From NCBI RefSeq assembly GCF_900660745.1, contig NZ_LR215048.1, forward strand, positions 1,736,001-1,800,000: a stretch of DNA of 64,000 nucleotides. The letters run 5' to 3'. Below the pieces are notes generated by a model that ran no database searches, was not told the DNA's origin, and was given only the letters and a program-made list of their open reading frames with translations. The first letter of the stretch is position 1; each line of letters begins with the position of its first letter. The stretch is from Haploplasma axanthum. Its GTDB lineage: Bacteria; Bacillota_I; Bacilli_A; Acholeplasmatales; Acholeplasmataceae. A program made the translations under genes and the position numbers. Shown here in pieces: positions 17,570-26,655 of this stretch.

Positions 17570-18352
17570 TTATCTAATAACAATAAACCCAAAAATAATT
17601 GCGACTATTGTTGTGCTTAAGAAATTAACAACATCATTATTAATAAAGAAAAAACCTGATACTAACAAATAAGAATTTCCTTTAACCCTTTTCTCTGTTT
17701 TAGTATTTGTTTCCTTATTTAAAAACTTCCCTTGTAGTAAGACTCCCATATAACTATCAACTATACTTCCTAAAAATCCTCCAAATATCAAGATAATTAG
17801 ATAAATTAAATATTGATTGCTATATTTAAACTCTATGATCATTAAACCTAAGAATGCAATACCTATAAAAAAACTTCCTATAAGTGATGCAATAGTTCCA
17901 ACTAAACTAATCCCTCCAGATTCACCTTTTGAAATTAGCTTAAAATTGATAATTGAAACAACATTACCTTTTGATAATTTACCAATCTCAGATGCCCAGG
18001 TATCAGATGTTGATGCAGCAATTGCAACTGCAGCAACTACTAAAAACGAATGATTTTTAGTAAAGTAATAACCTATACAAAAAACTAATGCAGGAAGTGA
18101 ATTTACAATAACTTGAATATAATTTCTTCCCCTCTTCTCATGATCATTTGTCTCATCTTTTTTAAACTTTGTAATGATACTTGATGATATAAAAAATAAC
18201 ATTAAAAGCGTAAAAACAATATATGTTCCAAAGAAATATATTAGTGTCCCCATAATTACAGCCATTACTAATCCGGACAAATCTAATGATTTTTTACGAT
18301 ATGCGACTAAAGATATAATTGTACTTAATAAAAAACCAATAAAAATTTCCAT
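17570..18352 (-). CDS. DUF92/VTE6-like membrane protein, possible prenyl-phosphate kinase
   Basis: Integral membrane protein (260 aa, about seven helices). It has the DUF92 signatures SDTWASEIGKLSKGN, GESGGISLVGTIASLIGSFF and a GGFLGSIVDSYMGVLLQ stretch. The plant member VTE6 phosphorylates phytyl phosphate to phytyl diphosphate. The neighbouring gene resembles VTE5, which does the first phosphorylation, so the pair could salvage a free prenol into a diphosphate. That fits the prenyl-using CrtM/CrtN genes next door. The substrate is inferred from context only. Confidence 0.75.
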   Translation of the reverse strand: MEIFIGFLLSTIISLVAYRKKSLDLSGLVMAVIMGTLIYFFGTYIVFTLLMLFFISSSIITKFKKDETNDHEKRGRNYIQVIVNSLPALVFCIGYYFTKNHSFLVVAAVAIAASTSDTWASEIGKLSKGNVVSIINFKLISKGESGGISLVGTIASLIGSFFIGIAFLGLMIIEFKYSNQYLIYLIILIFGGFLGSIVDSYMGVLLQGKFLNKETNTKTEKRVKGNSYLLVSGFFFINNDVVNFLSTTIVAIIFGFIVIR

Positions 18353-18367
18353 TGGAATTCCTCCTCT

Positions 18368-19027
18368 TTAAATAATTGCTATTAATATATTTAAACAGAT
18401 ACTAACAATAATTGGAACTGATAGATTATCTAGTCCAAAAGGCGTGATAAGTTCAACAAGCATCCCAACTGATGCAGCAACAATTGATAAGACAATAGCA
18501 ACATCAACACTTAAATTCATAAATGCCATTAACATTACTAACGAAACAATAAATGAAACGATAAACATTGTTGCACTTCCCATTAATGTCTTATTATTTA
18601 ATAGTTTTATTTTACCATATTTTTTTCCAATGATTGCTGCAATTCCATCACCATAACCTAACACTAAAATCCCTATTCCAGCAAGAATTGGATCCATAAA
18701 CGTAAATGAGAATATAACAAGAATTAATAACGCAATTGGGAAATAAACTGTTCCCAAATTATTATCTTCTTTTCTTTCCATTGATTTAAAAATATTTTTC
18801 TTATATGATAAATAGTTTAAAACAATAAAAATGATTGGTGGAATAATTGCATAGTACATATTATTAAACATAAAAATAACAAAAAACCACCAGTTAGATA
18901 CTCCTATATGAACAAGTTTTCTTGTTCCTTCTTCCCCAATTATTTGTTTTTTTTGAAGAATTGTTGATGCTCCAATTATTAAAAACACAAAAACAAATGA
19001 TAAGATAACCCCTAATATATTATTCAT
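18368..19027 (-). CDS. Phytol/dolichol kinase-like protein (VTE5/SEC59 family)
   Basis: Membrane protein (219 aa, six or seven helices) of the CTP-dependent prenol kinase / CDP-diglyceride synthase superfamily. Key motifs are TRKLVHIGVSNWW, LGYGDGIAAIIGKKYGK, KTLMGSATMF and LVELITPFGLDNLSVPI, in the same order as in plant VTE5. The ATG overlaps the crtM stop as ATGAATAA, and 15 bp separate it from the DUF92 gene. It probably phosphorylates a long-chain isoprenoid alcohol; which one is unknown. Confidence 0.8.
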   Translation of the reverse strand: MNNILGVILSFVFVFLIIGASTILQKKQIIGEEGTRKLVHIGVSNWWFFVIFMFNNMYYAIIPPIIFIVLNYLSYKKNIFKSMERKEDNNLGTVYFPIALLILVIFSFTFMDPILAGIGILVLGYGDGIAAIIGKKYGKIKLLNNKTLMGSATMFIVSFIVSLVMLMAFMNLSVDVAIVLSIVAASVGMLVELITPFGLDNLSVPIIVSICLNILIAII

Positions 19028-19880
19028 ACTCTTTCTTTACCTCTTCCAATAGAATGATTTTATCTTTTTTTGAAACAAAATTTCTTTTAGTTAAAACATC
19101 GTATTCACTATCTTTACACGCTTTAATTATTCCCCTATAAAATTTAAGTGCTATAAGTAATGGTATTCTAGAGTCTTTAGGAAATAAATATAATTTCTCT
19201 TTTGCTTTATCGTAATATTGATAAGCTATATTTGCAATATAATCAAAAAGGTTTTTAAACTCTTCTGTTATTTGCTTATTTTTTATTGTGTCCAAATCAA
19301 CATTAAATTGATTTAAAATTTCTGTTGGTAAGTAAACTCTTTTATTATCATAATCTTCACCAACATCTCTTAATATATTTGTAAGTTGCATTGCAACACC
19401 AAGTTCAAAAGAAATCTCTTTCAACAATTTATATTCTTTTGAATCAGTTAATACATAAACAAGCATTTCACCAACACTTGATGCCACTTTTGTACAATAA
19501 TTGATTAGTTCATCAAGTGTTTTATACTCTTTAAAATCAAAATCCATTTTTTGACCTTCAATCATATCAAAATATGGTTTAAAATCAAAATTGCTCGGAT
19601 ATAACTTTTTTCTAACATCCGATAATGCTCTAAAGATATAATTATTAGCAACGTTATGTGTCACAAAATTTGCAAGTTCCTTATACAGTTCAATTAAACC
19701 TTCAAAATTGTTAGCCTCATCTATTATATCATCAGCATATCTACAATACGCATATATTGCATAAACCGCATTTCTTCTTGATTCATCTTTTAACATACTA
19801 AACGCTTTATAAAAGGTTTTTGATGACTTTTTAATAACCATTTCACACTTCTTATAATCTAACATTAATCCTTTATTCAT
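19020..19880 (-). CDS. Squalene/phytoene synthase (CrtM/CrtB type)
   Basis: Head-to-head condensation of two prenyl diphosphates, the first committed step to carotenoids. Both Asp-rich motifs are seen: YCRYADDIIDEA and QLTNILRDVGEDYDNKRVYLP. Other hallmarks are KTFYKAFSMLK and the helix VASSVGEMLVYVLTD. Length is standard (286 aa). I start at 19880 because AAAGGA lies about 8 bp upstream; ATG 19889 is the alternative. The gene overlaps crtN. C15 (dehydrosqualene) versus C20 (phytoene) substrate cannot be decided by eye. Confidence 0.9.
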   Translation of the reverse strand: MNKGLMLDYKKCEMVIKKSSKTFYKAFSMLKDESRRNAVYAIYAYCRYADDIIDEANNFEGLIELYKELANFVTHNVANNYIFRALSDVRKKLYPSNFDFKPYFDMIEGQKMDFDFKEYKTLDELINYCTKVASSVGEMLVYVLTDSKEYKLLKEISFELGVAMQLTNILRDVGEDYDNKRVYLPTEILNQFNVDLDTIKNKQITEEFKNLFDYIANIAYQYYDKAKEKLYLFPKDSRIPLLIALKFYRGIIKACKDSEYDVLTKRNFVSKKDKIILLEEVKKEYE

Positions 19881-21357
19881 TTTTATCATCCTTTAATATT
19901 TCATTTACGGCTAGTTTAGACGATGTTAAAACAATTGGAACACCTGCTCCTGGATGATTACTGCTTCCTGTGAAATAAAGATTATTAACATATTTTGATT
20001 TAACTTGTGGTCTAAAGTAATTACTTTGTAATAATGTTGGTCTTAGACCAAAAGTTGCACCAAATTTTAAATTGAATTTTTCTTCAAAATCATGTGGTGT
20101 AAATATCTTCATTACTTCAATATCATTTTTAACATTTTCAAAACCTTCTTTTTTACTTAGTATATCTAAGATAAAATCAGCATACTCTTCCTTTTTATCC
20201 CATTTGTTTTTTGTATGATGTAGATTTGGAACCGGTACTAAAATGTAAAGAACTTCTTTATCAGCTGGAGCAAGACTTTCATCTAATTGTGTTGGTGAAT
20301 AAACATAGAATGATGGATCATCTGGAATATTATCCATAAATAAATCATCCACATTCTTTTTAAAATTCGAAGTGAAATATATCGTGTGAAGACTTGTTTG
20401 ATATTTCTTTTTCATTCCTAAATAAATCATGAATGATGATGATGAATATGTCATCTTATCAATTTTTTTAGGAATATACTTTTTCTTATATTTATTATCT
20501 CTTATCAAATTATCCATTGCATATGGGAAATCAGCATTTGATAAAACAATATCTGCTTCAATCATCTCATCATTTACAATAATTCCTTTTGCTACTTTAT
20601 TCTCAATTACTATTTCTTCAACATTTTGATTTAATTTTATTGTTCCACCAAGCTCTAAAAATCTTTTTTCCATTGCTTTAGCCATTTGATACATACCACC
20701 CTTAATATACCAAACACCATACAATAGCTCAATCATTGGAATGATAGTATATATTGATGGCCCCGTAAATGGTGAGACTCCAATATATAAAGTTTGAAAA
20801 GCTAGTGATTGTTTTAATTTCTCACTTTCTACAAATTTACCAATTGAATCATATGCATTGCTAAATGTTTTTAATTTCAATGCTTGTCGCATTGTTCCCA
20901 AATTATAAAAATCACTTGGTTTTCTAAATGATCTTTCAATGAAATATTTTTTAGCAACTAAATAACGCTTATAGACATCTGCTAAATATGCTAAATATCC
21001 CTGAGCATCTTTTTCACTAAACATTTCATTATCTTCAGTCATTTTAACTAAATCATTTGTAGCGTGTAGAATAGTTCCATCTGGAAACTCTAACTTAAAC
21101 ATTGGATCTAAGCGAACCATCCTAATATAGTTATTAGGATTAACTCCTGTATATATAAAAAGTTCTTCGTAGATATCTTTCATCATTACAATCGTTGGTC
21201 CAACATCAAATTTAAAACCTTCAATGTCTAATTGATACATTCTCCCGCCTATTTTTTTGTTTTTTTCATATATAGTTACATCATAACCTTTATGTTGTAA
21301 TCTAACCGCCGCTGCAAGTCCTGCAGTTCCCGCCCCAATAACAACTACTTTCTTCAT
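19873..21357 (-). CDS. Phytoene/dehydrosqualene desaturase (CrtN/CrtI family)
   Basis: FAD-dependent desaturase of carotenoid synthesis. The N-terminal dinucleotide fold is MKKVVVIGAGTAGLAAAVRL followed by YEKNKKIGGRM. The C-terminal family motif is YFTGSSNHPGAGVPIVLTSS. Other signatures are GGMYQMAKAMEKRFLELGG and VLSNADFPYAM. I begin at the ATG at 21357, with AAAGGGGAAG upstream; this places the FAD motif at residue 7. It is the first gene of a six-gene operon (crtN, crtM, VTE5-like, VTE6-like, membrane protein, photolyase). Confidence 0.92.
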   Translation of the reverse strand: MKKVVVIGAGTAGLAAAVRLQHKGYDVTIYEKNKKIGGRMYQLDIEGFKFDVGPTIVMMKDIYEELFIYTGVNPNNYIRMVRLDPMFKLEFPDGTILHATNDLVKMTEDNEMFSEKDAQGYLAYLADVYKRYLVAKKYFIERSFRKPSDFYNLGTMRQALKLKTFSNAYDSIGKFVESEKLKQSLAFQTLYIGVSPFTGPSIYTIIPMIELLYGVWYIKGGMYQMAKAMEKRFLELGGTIKLNQNVEEIVIENKVAKGIIVNDEMIEADIVLSNADFPYAMDNLIRDNKYKKKYIPKKIDKMTYSSSSFMIYLGMKKKYQTSLHTIYFTSNFKKNVDDLFMDNIPDDPSFYVYSPTQLDESLAPADKEVLYILVPVPNLHHTKNKWDKKEEYADFILDILSKKEGFENVKNDIEVMKIFTPHDFEEKFNLKFGATFGLRPTLLQSNYFRPQVKSKYVNNLYFTGSSNHPGAGVPIVLTSSKLAVNEILKDDKNE

Positions 21358-21461
21358 TAATACTTCCCCTTTCAAACACCTCAATCTATTTTAATTATAC
21401 TTTAATTCTTTAGAGTTACTGTTAAAATGTTCTAAACGACACTCTTATTGTTCCAAACAAC

Positions 21462-21492
21462 AAAAAAGTCAACCTGAATTTCAAGTTGACTT
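21462..21492 (-). terminator. Terminator between the TetR unit and crtN
   Basis: Stem AAGTCAAC / GTTGACTT immediately after the 140-aa membrane gene, with TTTTTT on the minus strand. It separates that unit from the carotenoid operon, which must have its own promoter in 21385-21460. Confidence 0.85.
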
Positions 21493-21496
21493 GAGC

Positions 21497-21919
21497 CTAC
21501 ATCAAGAAATATGCAATAAATGGACTACTAAATATCACTATATATACAATACTTATCCAAGGTTGGTAGTTAATATAAAACTCTTTTGCTGTAAGTGACC
21601 ACGGATGTTTAATAACAATCCAGCCAAAATAATCAAATACAACTGCAACACCACCCCATATTAATGAAGTAAATATAACATTTGAAATTGTTACTTCATC
21701 TAGACCACTAAAATATATCCAAGCAAAAATTGGAAATATAATTATATTATATATAGCGTGATACGGTTTAGTTTTCTCATATCCCTCACCCATTGAATTC
21801 TCATCCATAGGTTTCATCTTTAAGACAAAAATATTAAATGTTGTATGTAACATTCCAATACATGTAACTACTATATATGCAGTCCAAAACCACAACATTG
21901 ATGAACCAAATTTTTCCAT
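21497..21919 (-). CDS. Four-helix membrane protein paired with TetR regulator
   Basis: 140 aa, with hydrophobic segments MLWFWTAYIVVTCIGML, YNIIIFPIFAWIYFSG, VIFTSLIWGGVAVVFDYFG and WISIVYIVIFSSPFIAY. No family recognised with certainty. It starts 13 bp after the TetR gene and is followed by a terminator, so it is the likely target of that repressor together with the regulator itself. No transporter signature is present. Confidence 0.65.
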   Translation of the reverse strand: MEKFGSSMLWFWTAYIVVTCIGMLHTTFNIFVLKMKPMDENSMGEGYEKTKPYHAIYNIIIFPIFAWIYFSGLDEVTISNVIFTSLIWGGVAVVFDYFGWIVIKHPWSLTAKEFYINYQPWISIVYIVIFSSPFIAYFLM

Positions 21920-21932
21920 TTTTTTCTCCTCT

Positions 21933-22517
21933 TTACTTAATTATAAATGCAGTAATCATATCAACACTAGGTAAAACATAATTCTCATTTACCAATTGAG
22001 CATTTGCAACACCTTGAATAGTTGTAAATAAATGTGTAGCCATTGCTAAAGCATTTCCACTTCTAAATACACCACTTTTTTGACCTTCTTCTAAAACCTT
22101 CGATAGTTGAACATACAGATTACTAAATTTTTCCATTATGAAATCTCTATTATCGATTGAATCATTTAAAAAAGCTAATGACATCAATGATAATAATCTC
22201 GCTGTTTTAAAACTTTCAGTCATTGAATTTAACATTCCTGAAACTAATTCTAAAACAACAATTTTAGGATCTTTGATATACTCAATCATTTGTGGTAAAA
22301 AGTCCATCGAACTGGTTGCTTCAAAAACTAGTTCTTCAAATAAATCTTTCTTTGATTTATAGTATCTATACATTAATCCCGTACTTATATTTGCAGATTT
22401 TGCAATATCTTGTATACTTACTTGTGTAAATCCTTTTGTAGAAAACAGCAATAAACCTGCATCTTTAATTTTACTTTTTGCTTCCTCTCGCATGTTTTCA
22501 AAACGTTGTTCTTGCAT
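21933..22517 (-). CDS. TetR-family transcriptional regulator
   Basis: N-terminal HTH (KIKDAGLLLFSTKGFTQVSI, QDIAKSANISTGLMYRYYKS) typical of TetR, then an all-helical ligand domain. I start at the ATG at 22517 (194 aa) because AGGAGGGA lies just upstream. The upstream codons to 22544 overlap a perfect palindrome that is the probable operator. It is co-transcribed with the four-helix membrane protein and probably autoregulated. The ligand is unknown. Confidence 0.88.
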   Translation of the reverse strand: MQEQRFENMREEAKSKIKDAGLLLFSTKGFTQVSIQDIAKSANISTGLMYRYYKSKKDLFEELVFEATSSMDFLPQMIEYIKDPKIVVLELVSGMLNSMTESFKTARLLSLMSLAFLNDSIDNRDFIMEKFSNLYVQLSKVLEEGQKSGVFRSGNALAMATHLFTTIQGVANAQLVNENYVLPSVDMITAFIIK

Positions 22518-22527
22518 ATTCCCTCCT

Positions 22528-22545
22528 AATGAATAATTATTCATT
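22528..22545. promoter_or_regulatory. Probable TetR operator
   Basis: Perfect 18-bp palindrome AATGAATAATTATTCATT directly upstream of the SD of the TetR gene, where a bound repressor would block transcription. Confidence 0.7.
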
Positions 22546-22562
22546 CATTATTTTAATATAAA

Positions 22563-22610
22563 AAAAGTGTTTTGTCAATATAAATTCTAAACTTATATTA
22601 AAACACTTTT
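22563..22610. terminator. Bidirectional terminator
   Basis: Stem AAAAGTGTTTT / AAAACACTTTT between the Eis-like gene end and the TetR promoter region. Confidence 0.7.
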
Positions 22611-22615
22611 AAATT

Positions 22616-23827
22616 CTAAAAATAATCTGAAAAATAAGGAGCTTGTTGTTCTATAGCATCTTCTAACATATCTATTGTTTCATCACTTGCATTGATTCTT
22701 CTTATTTGTTTTAAGTACTCAGGACGTTTATATCCTAAAAGCATCGTAGTAAGGGATCCAATATCTATACTATCTTCAACCTTCTTTTGAACTCTATTTA
22801 TTTCTCCTTTTCCATCTTTCGAAATAAATAATTCAAAAGTGCCAGAATTCCATTCAAGTAATGGATCAGATAAATTAAATATCCATTTTCTATCATGTGT
22901 ATCTGCTTTAAATGGATATTGTTTTATAAAACCAACAACATCGACAATTCTCCCCATAAAATATGGTGAGATACTCTCTTTAATATCTGCATCTTCTAAT
23001 AAAAATGATAGTAGTTCATCAGTATAAGTATCCCCTTTAACTTTACTTATCATTGAAAAATGTGCACTTACAAAATTCCATAGAGCAGTTCTCGCATCTT
23101 CATTTAAAAAATGCATCTCTTTAATATAAAATATTTCCTCATCTATATAATATATTAAAGCTCCTTCTAACTTTTCTTTCTCACTATAATAAACAGCAGC
23201 CATAATATCTGGTCTATCCCATCTAAAATATTCACTCCATGCGATATCATCTCTTAATAAGGCCCCATGCGTTTTCATAGCGAATATTAAATAAGCTTCT
23301 TTTACCTCATCACCTTCAGGATCAACTCTAACAACATCGCCTGATACCTTATGATATTTAGGTAATTGATAGTCACTAATTTCATAACTAATTTTATTAC
23401 TTATTAATTCCCATCCTTTTTTTCTATAGTAAGGAATTGAATATGGAAAGAGATATGCAATAGTTTGGTCCTTTTCTTTCATTTCAACCAAAGATTGATA
23501 GATCAGTTTCTGCATTAAACCTTTATTTGCATATTCCGGAAAAGTTCCAACACCAGTTACCCCAGCCATTTTAAACGTTTTTCCATAAATTCTAACATTG
23601 AAATCATAAACTGCTATTTGTGAAACCAACTTATCTTGATCAAACCATCCAATAACATTAGCTTTTTCAAGTGCAGGGGATTTATCTTTAATTATTTCTG
23701 CTTCTTCCCAACCAGTTTGAGTTAAATCTCGATTAGTAACTTGAAATACATAACGCAATAATTCGTTATATTGATCTAAATCTTCAATTGTAACTTTTTT
23801 CATTTTTAATGAATGTCTAATTGCCAT
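22616..23827 (-). CDS. Eis-like GNAT N-acetyltransferase
   Basis: 403 aa with the three-part Eis layout. The first GNAT domain (about 1-155) has the acetyl-CoA loop VTGVGTFPEYANKGLMQKLI. The second, GNAT-like half has EEIFYIKEMHFLNEDARTAL. The sterol-carrier-like C-terminal domain (about 300-400) has WIFNLSDPLLEWNSGTFEL. Eis enzymes acetylate amines of proteins or aminoglycosides; the substrate here is unknown. SD AAAGGAGA before the ATG. It stands alone. Confidence 0.82.
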   Translation of the reverse strand: MAIRHSLKMKKVTIEDLDQYNELLRYVFQVTNRDLTQTGWEEAEIIKDKSPALEKANVIGWFDQDKLVSQIAVYDFNVRIYGKTFKMAGVTGVGTFPEYANKGLMQKLIYQSLVEMKEKDQTIAYLFPYSIPYYRKKGWELISNKISYEISDYQLPKYHKVSGDVVRVDPEGDEVKEAYLIFAMKTHGALLRDDIAWSEYFRWDRPDIMAAVYYSEKEKLEGALIYYIDEEIFYIKEMHFLNEDARTALWNFVSAHFSMISKVKGDTYTDELLSFLLEDADIKESISPYFMGRIVDVVGFIKQYPFKADTHDRKWIFNLSDPLLEWNSGTFELFISKDGKGEINRVQKKVEDSIDIGSLTTMLLGYKRPEYLKQIRRINASDETIDMLEDAIEQQAPYFSDYF

Positions 23828-23876
23828 GCTATCTCTCCTTTTAATCTTTAAGTTTAGTATTTAATGACTTTTGTTG

Positions 23877-24485
23877 TTAAATTATTTTCACTTCTTTACC
23901 TGAAACAACAATAACTTCTTTATTACTTATTGGTTGTAAATTTAATTCACTAGCATATGTCTTCAATATTTTCTCAACTGCATTCTTGAAAGGAAAATTT
24001 CCTTGATGTGGAACAGTATAAAACTCTACTAAAGCTAAACCTTTTAAATCACTTAATTCAGGCGCTTTCTTTATTGTATCCATTAGTTTAATGTACTCAA
24101 TATTTGGTGATGTAATAATTGACCCTGCCGATTCACCAATATATAATTTACCTTTTTCAACTTCTTGTTTAATCATTTCAAATGCATTAGATTTTTTTAA
24201 CTCTTGTAATAAATAAAACGTATTACCACCTGATATATATATAATATCATTTTCCAAAATTTTTCTTTCTATTTCGCTATTATCTGCTTTTGAAACATCA
24301 AGTAAATCTACAATCATACCTAATTTTTCAATTGATTTAATTCCTGATTTAATATTTACATTAAATTTTTCAACATTTCCTGCTGTCGGAATAAATGTTA
24401 CTCTTTTTCCTGTTAAATCACCTGTAAATTCATATAATTTTTCATGTACATCTTTAAAAGATGAAGTTAAAAACAATTTTTTCAC
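23877..24485 (-). CDS. Peptidase E-like / class I glutamine amidotransferase-like serine hydrolase (S51)
   Basis: 202 aa with the S51 pattern: KRVTFIPTAGNVEK, NDIIYISGGNTFYLLQELK and the nucleophile elbow YIGESAGSIITSPN (Ser in GESAGS). VPHQGNFPF carries the His. True PepE cleaves Asp-X dipeptides; related proteins act on other substrates. The start is a GTG at 24485 with GAGGAG upstream, located in the end of the preceding small gene. Confidence 0.82.
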   Translation of the reverse strand: MKKLFLTSSFKDVHEKLYEFTGDLTGKRVTFIPTAGNVEKFNVNIKSGIKSIEKLGMIVDLLDVSKADNSEIERKILENDIIYISGGNTFYLLQELKKSNAFEMIKQEVEKGKLYIGESAGSIITSPNIEYIKLMDTIKKAPELSDLKGLALVEFYTVPHQGNFPFKNAVEKILKTYASELNLQPISNKEVIVVSGKEVKII

Positions 24486-24488
24486 AGC

Positions 24489-24665
24489 TTATTTCTCCTC
24501 ATTATTTTTTTTATAAAACCATATCATAAATATTATTGCTACAACAATACTTACTATATTACATATAATAGCGATCACATTATTTTCTATTTTTCTTACT
24601 ATTAAAAGATTTATGTTTAATATTACTAATGGTACTATAAATAGAATATATCTTTTAGTTGTCAT
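24489..24665 (-). CDS. Small two-helix membrane protein (58 aa)
   Basis: A short gene beginning MTTKRYILFIVPLVILNINL with a second hydrophobic segment (IICNIVSIVVAIIFMIWFY) and ending KKNNEEK. Its last codons supply the GAGGAG ribosome site of the PepE-like gene 3 bp downstream, which supports a two-gene unit. No family recognised. Confidence 0.5.
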   Translation of the reverse strand: MTTKRYILFIVPLVILNINLLIVRKIENNVIAIICNIVSIVVAIIFMIWFYKKNNEEK

Positions 24666-24762
24666 GTTTATCCTCGTCTTATATTTTTTATAGTTTTATT
24701 ATATCATTTTCAATTAAAATATTTATAAGTTATAATATAAATATAAAAATTGGGGTGATACG

Positions 24763-26532
24763 ATGCAAAGTAAAATAAATATTTTCAACGTTATTAAAGA
24801 CAGTTTAAAATTAATAAAAAAGAATTTTTGGGGATATATTATAACAATAATAGGAATTGAAGCACTTGCTTTATTTGTAATGAATGAATTTGGTAAAAGA
24901 GTTTTTAATATTGCTTTACTAACTGCAAATGTCGGTGGAATAACAAACAAAAATTTTACTGTTATTTTTAAAAATCCAATAACAATTTTTCTATTACTTA
25001 CAATCATTGTTATCTCAGCAATCTTTGTTGTTCTTCAAATAACAATAACTAATTATTATGCAAGTAGAGATTATAGTAAAGAAAAAACAAATATCAAAAC
25101 ACCATTTAAAGCATTGAAAAAAATTAAACCCGCACATCTCTTAGTTTTAATCATCTATATTTTTTTAATAATGCCTAACGGAAATTTAGGAGTAGCATCA
25201 GGTTTAACTGCCAAAATCCATCTTCCTCGTTTTATTGTTGATTCTATCTTTGAAAACACATTTTATACTATAGTCTATATTAGTGGTATTATACTCTCTT
25301 TCTATTTAAACCTCCGATTCTTTTATACATTTGCAATTTTTACTAATGAAGATTTATCATTCATTGAATCTATGAAAAAAAGCTGGCAATTAACTAAACA
25401 AAACTTGCTTAAAATACTACTTTTAGTATTAATAATTACTTTGTTGTCATTATTATTCATATTGTTAAGTTATGGAATCAATTATGGTTTATATTCTATA
25501 TTAAGTAGTCTTTTCCCAAAACATAGCAACATCATAAGATCAACTTTACAAGAGTTATTTGTTTTTACATATGTTATAATCTTATCTGCATCAACAATTT
25601 TTTTAATCCAAATAACTGTTGTAAGTTATCACCAAATTGAAGCTAAAAACATAATTTTTACTTCTTCAAATTTTGTAACACCTATTAAAAAGATGGTAAC
25701 AATAAGTTTATCACTGCTAATATTTTTAAGCTTAACAATCATTATTCATAACAATCAAAAGAATCCTAATCTTTCTGGTGAAATTATGATTGTATCTCAT
25801 CGAGGTGAATCAGTATACGCGATTGAGAATACTTTGGATTCATTAAGAATTGCAAATACTCATAATCCTTCCTATGTTGAAATCGATATTCAACAAACAA
25901 AGGATAATGAAATAGTTGTTTTTCACGATTCAACGCTTAGAAGACTTGCGAATAGAGCTAACACAATAAAATCACTTACTTTAGCAGAACTAAAAAACAT
26001 AACACTAAGACACAACGGTTATGAATCAAAAATTGCATCTTTTGATGAATATTTATCATTAGCTAAAGAATTAAATCAACCTTTACTAATTGAGATTAAA
26101 ACTACAAACCAAGATAGTATTACATTTATGAATGATATAATAACTAAAATCGAAGCACTCGATATGATGGAAATGGTGATTTTTCAATCACTTGACTTAA
26201 ACTTTATCATAAAATTTAAAGAACAATATCCAAATATCACAACAGGTTATATAATCGGATTTACTCTTGGTTCACTAGAAAACTATAATGTTAATTTCTT
26301 CTCAATTGAATCATCATCAATAACAGCCAGAATATTATCAGATATTGAAAGATATAATAAATCTCTTTTTATTTGGACGGTAAACGATCGAGCAAGAATG
26401 CAAACTTACATTCAATCAAATATTGCAGGTATTATTACCGATTATCCTGGAATGGCCAATACTATAAAAAAAGAGTTCGAACGTAATCATTTTAATCGTG
26501 TTTTTTGGAGATTAGATTTCAAGTTCTACTAA
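24763..26532 (+). CDS. Membrane-anchored glycerophosphodiester phosphodiesterase
   Basis: 589 aa. Residues 1-335 carry six or seven membrane helices of the type found in GDPD membrane-domain proteins (WGYIITIIGIEALALFVMN, LLILLLLVLIITLLSLLF-like stretch). The C-terminal catalytic barrel starts at IMIVSHRGESVYAIENT, the classic HRG...N motif, then SYVEIDIQQTKDNEIVVFHD (Glu, Asp, His of the active site), LLIEIKTT and a final FIWTVNDRARMQTY. It hydrolyses glycerophosphodiesters to glycerol-3-phosphate plus alcohol, probably outside the membrane. It is transcribed alone and ends at a strong terminator. Confidence 0.9.
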   Translation: MQSKINIFNVIKDSLKLIKKNFWGYIITIIGIEALALFVMNEFGKRVFNIALLTANVGGITNKNFTVIFKNPITIFLLLTIIVISAIFVVLQITITNYYASRDYSKEKTNIKTPFKALKKIKPAHLLVLIIYIFLIMPNGNLGVASGLTAKIHLPRFIVDSIFENTFYTIVYISGIILSFYLNLRFFYTFAIFTNEDLSFIESMKKSWQLTKQNLLKILLLVLIITLLSLLFILLSYGINYGLYSILSSLFPKHSNIIRSTLQELFVFTYVIILSASTIFLIQITVVSYHQIEAKNIIFTSSNFVTPIKKMVTISLSLLIFLSLTIIIHNNQKNPNLSGEIMIVSHRGESVYAIENTLDSLRIANTHNPSYVEIDIQQTKDNEIVVFHDSTLRRLANRANTIKSLTLAELKNITLRHNGYESKIASFDEYLSLAKELNQPLLIEIKTTNQDSITFMNDIITKIEALDMMEMVIFQSLDLNFIIKFKEQYPNITTGYIIGFTLGSLENYNVNFFSIESSSITARILSDIERYNKSLFIWTVNDRARMQTYIQSNIAGIITDYPGMANTIKKEFERNHFNRVFWRLDFKFY

Positions 26533-26537
26533 TATTT

Positions 26538-26606
26538 AAAAAATATACCTCATACATAAGGCACTGATAAAACCAGTATTCTAAATGTATAAGGTATATT
26601 TTATTT
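26538..26606. terminator. Long bidirectional terminator after the GDPD gene
   Basis: Outer stem AAAATATACC / GGTATATTTT, then ATACAT/ATGTAT, with an inner hairpin ACTG-ATAAAAC-CAGT. It serves the GDPD gene and probably the converging nucleoside phosphorylase gene. Confidence 0.8.
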
Positions 26607-26655
26607 TAATCTCATTAACTTTAAAACTATTATTTTTTAAAAAAGATATCACTAC

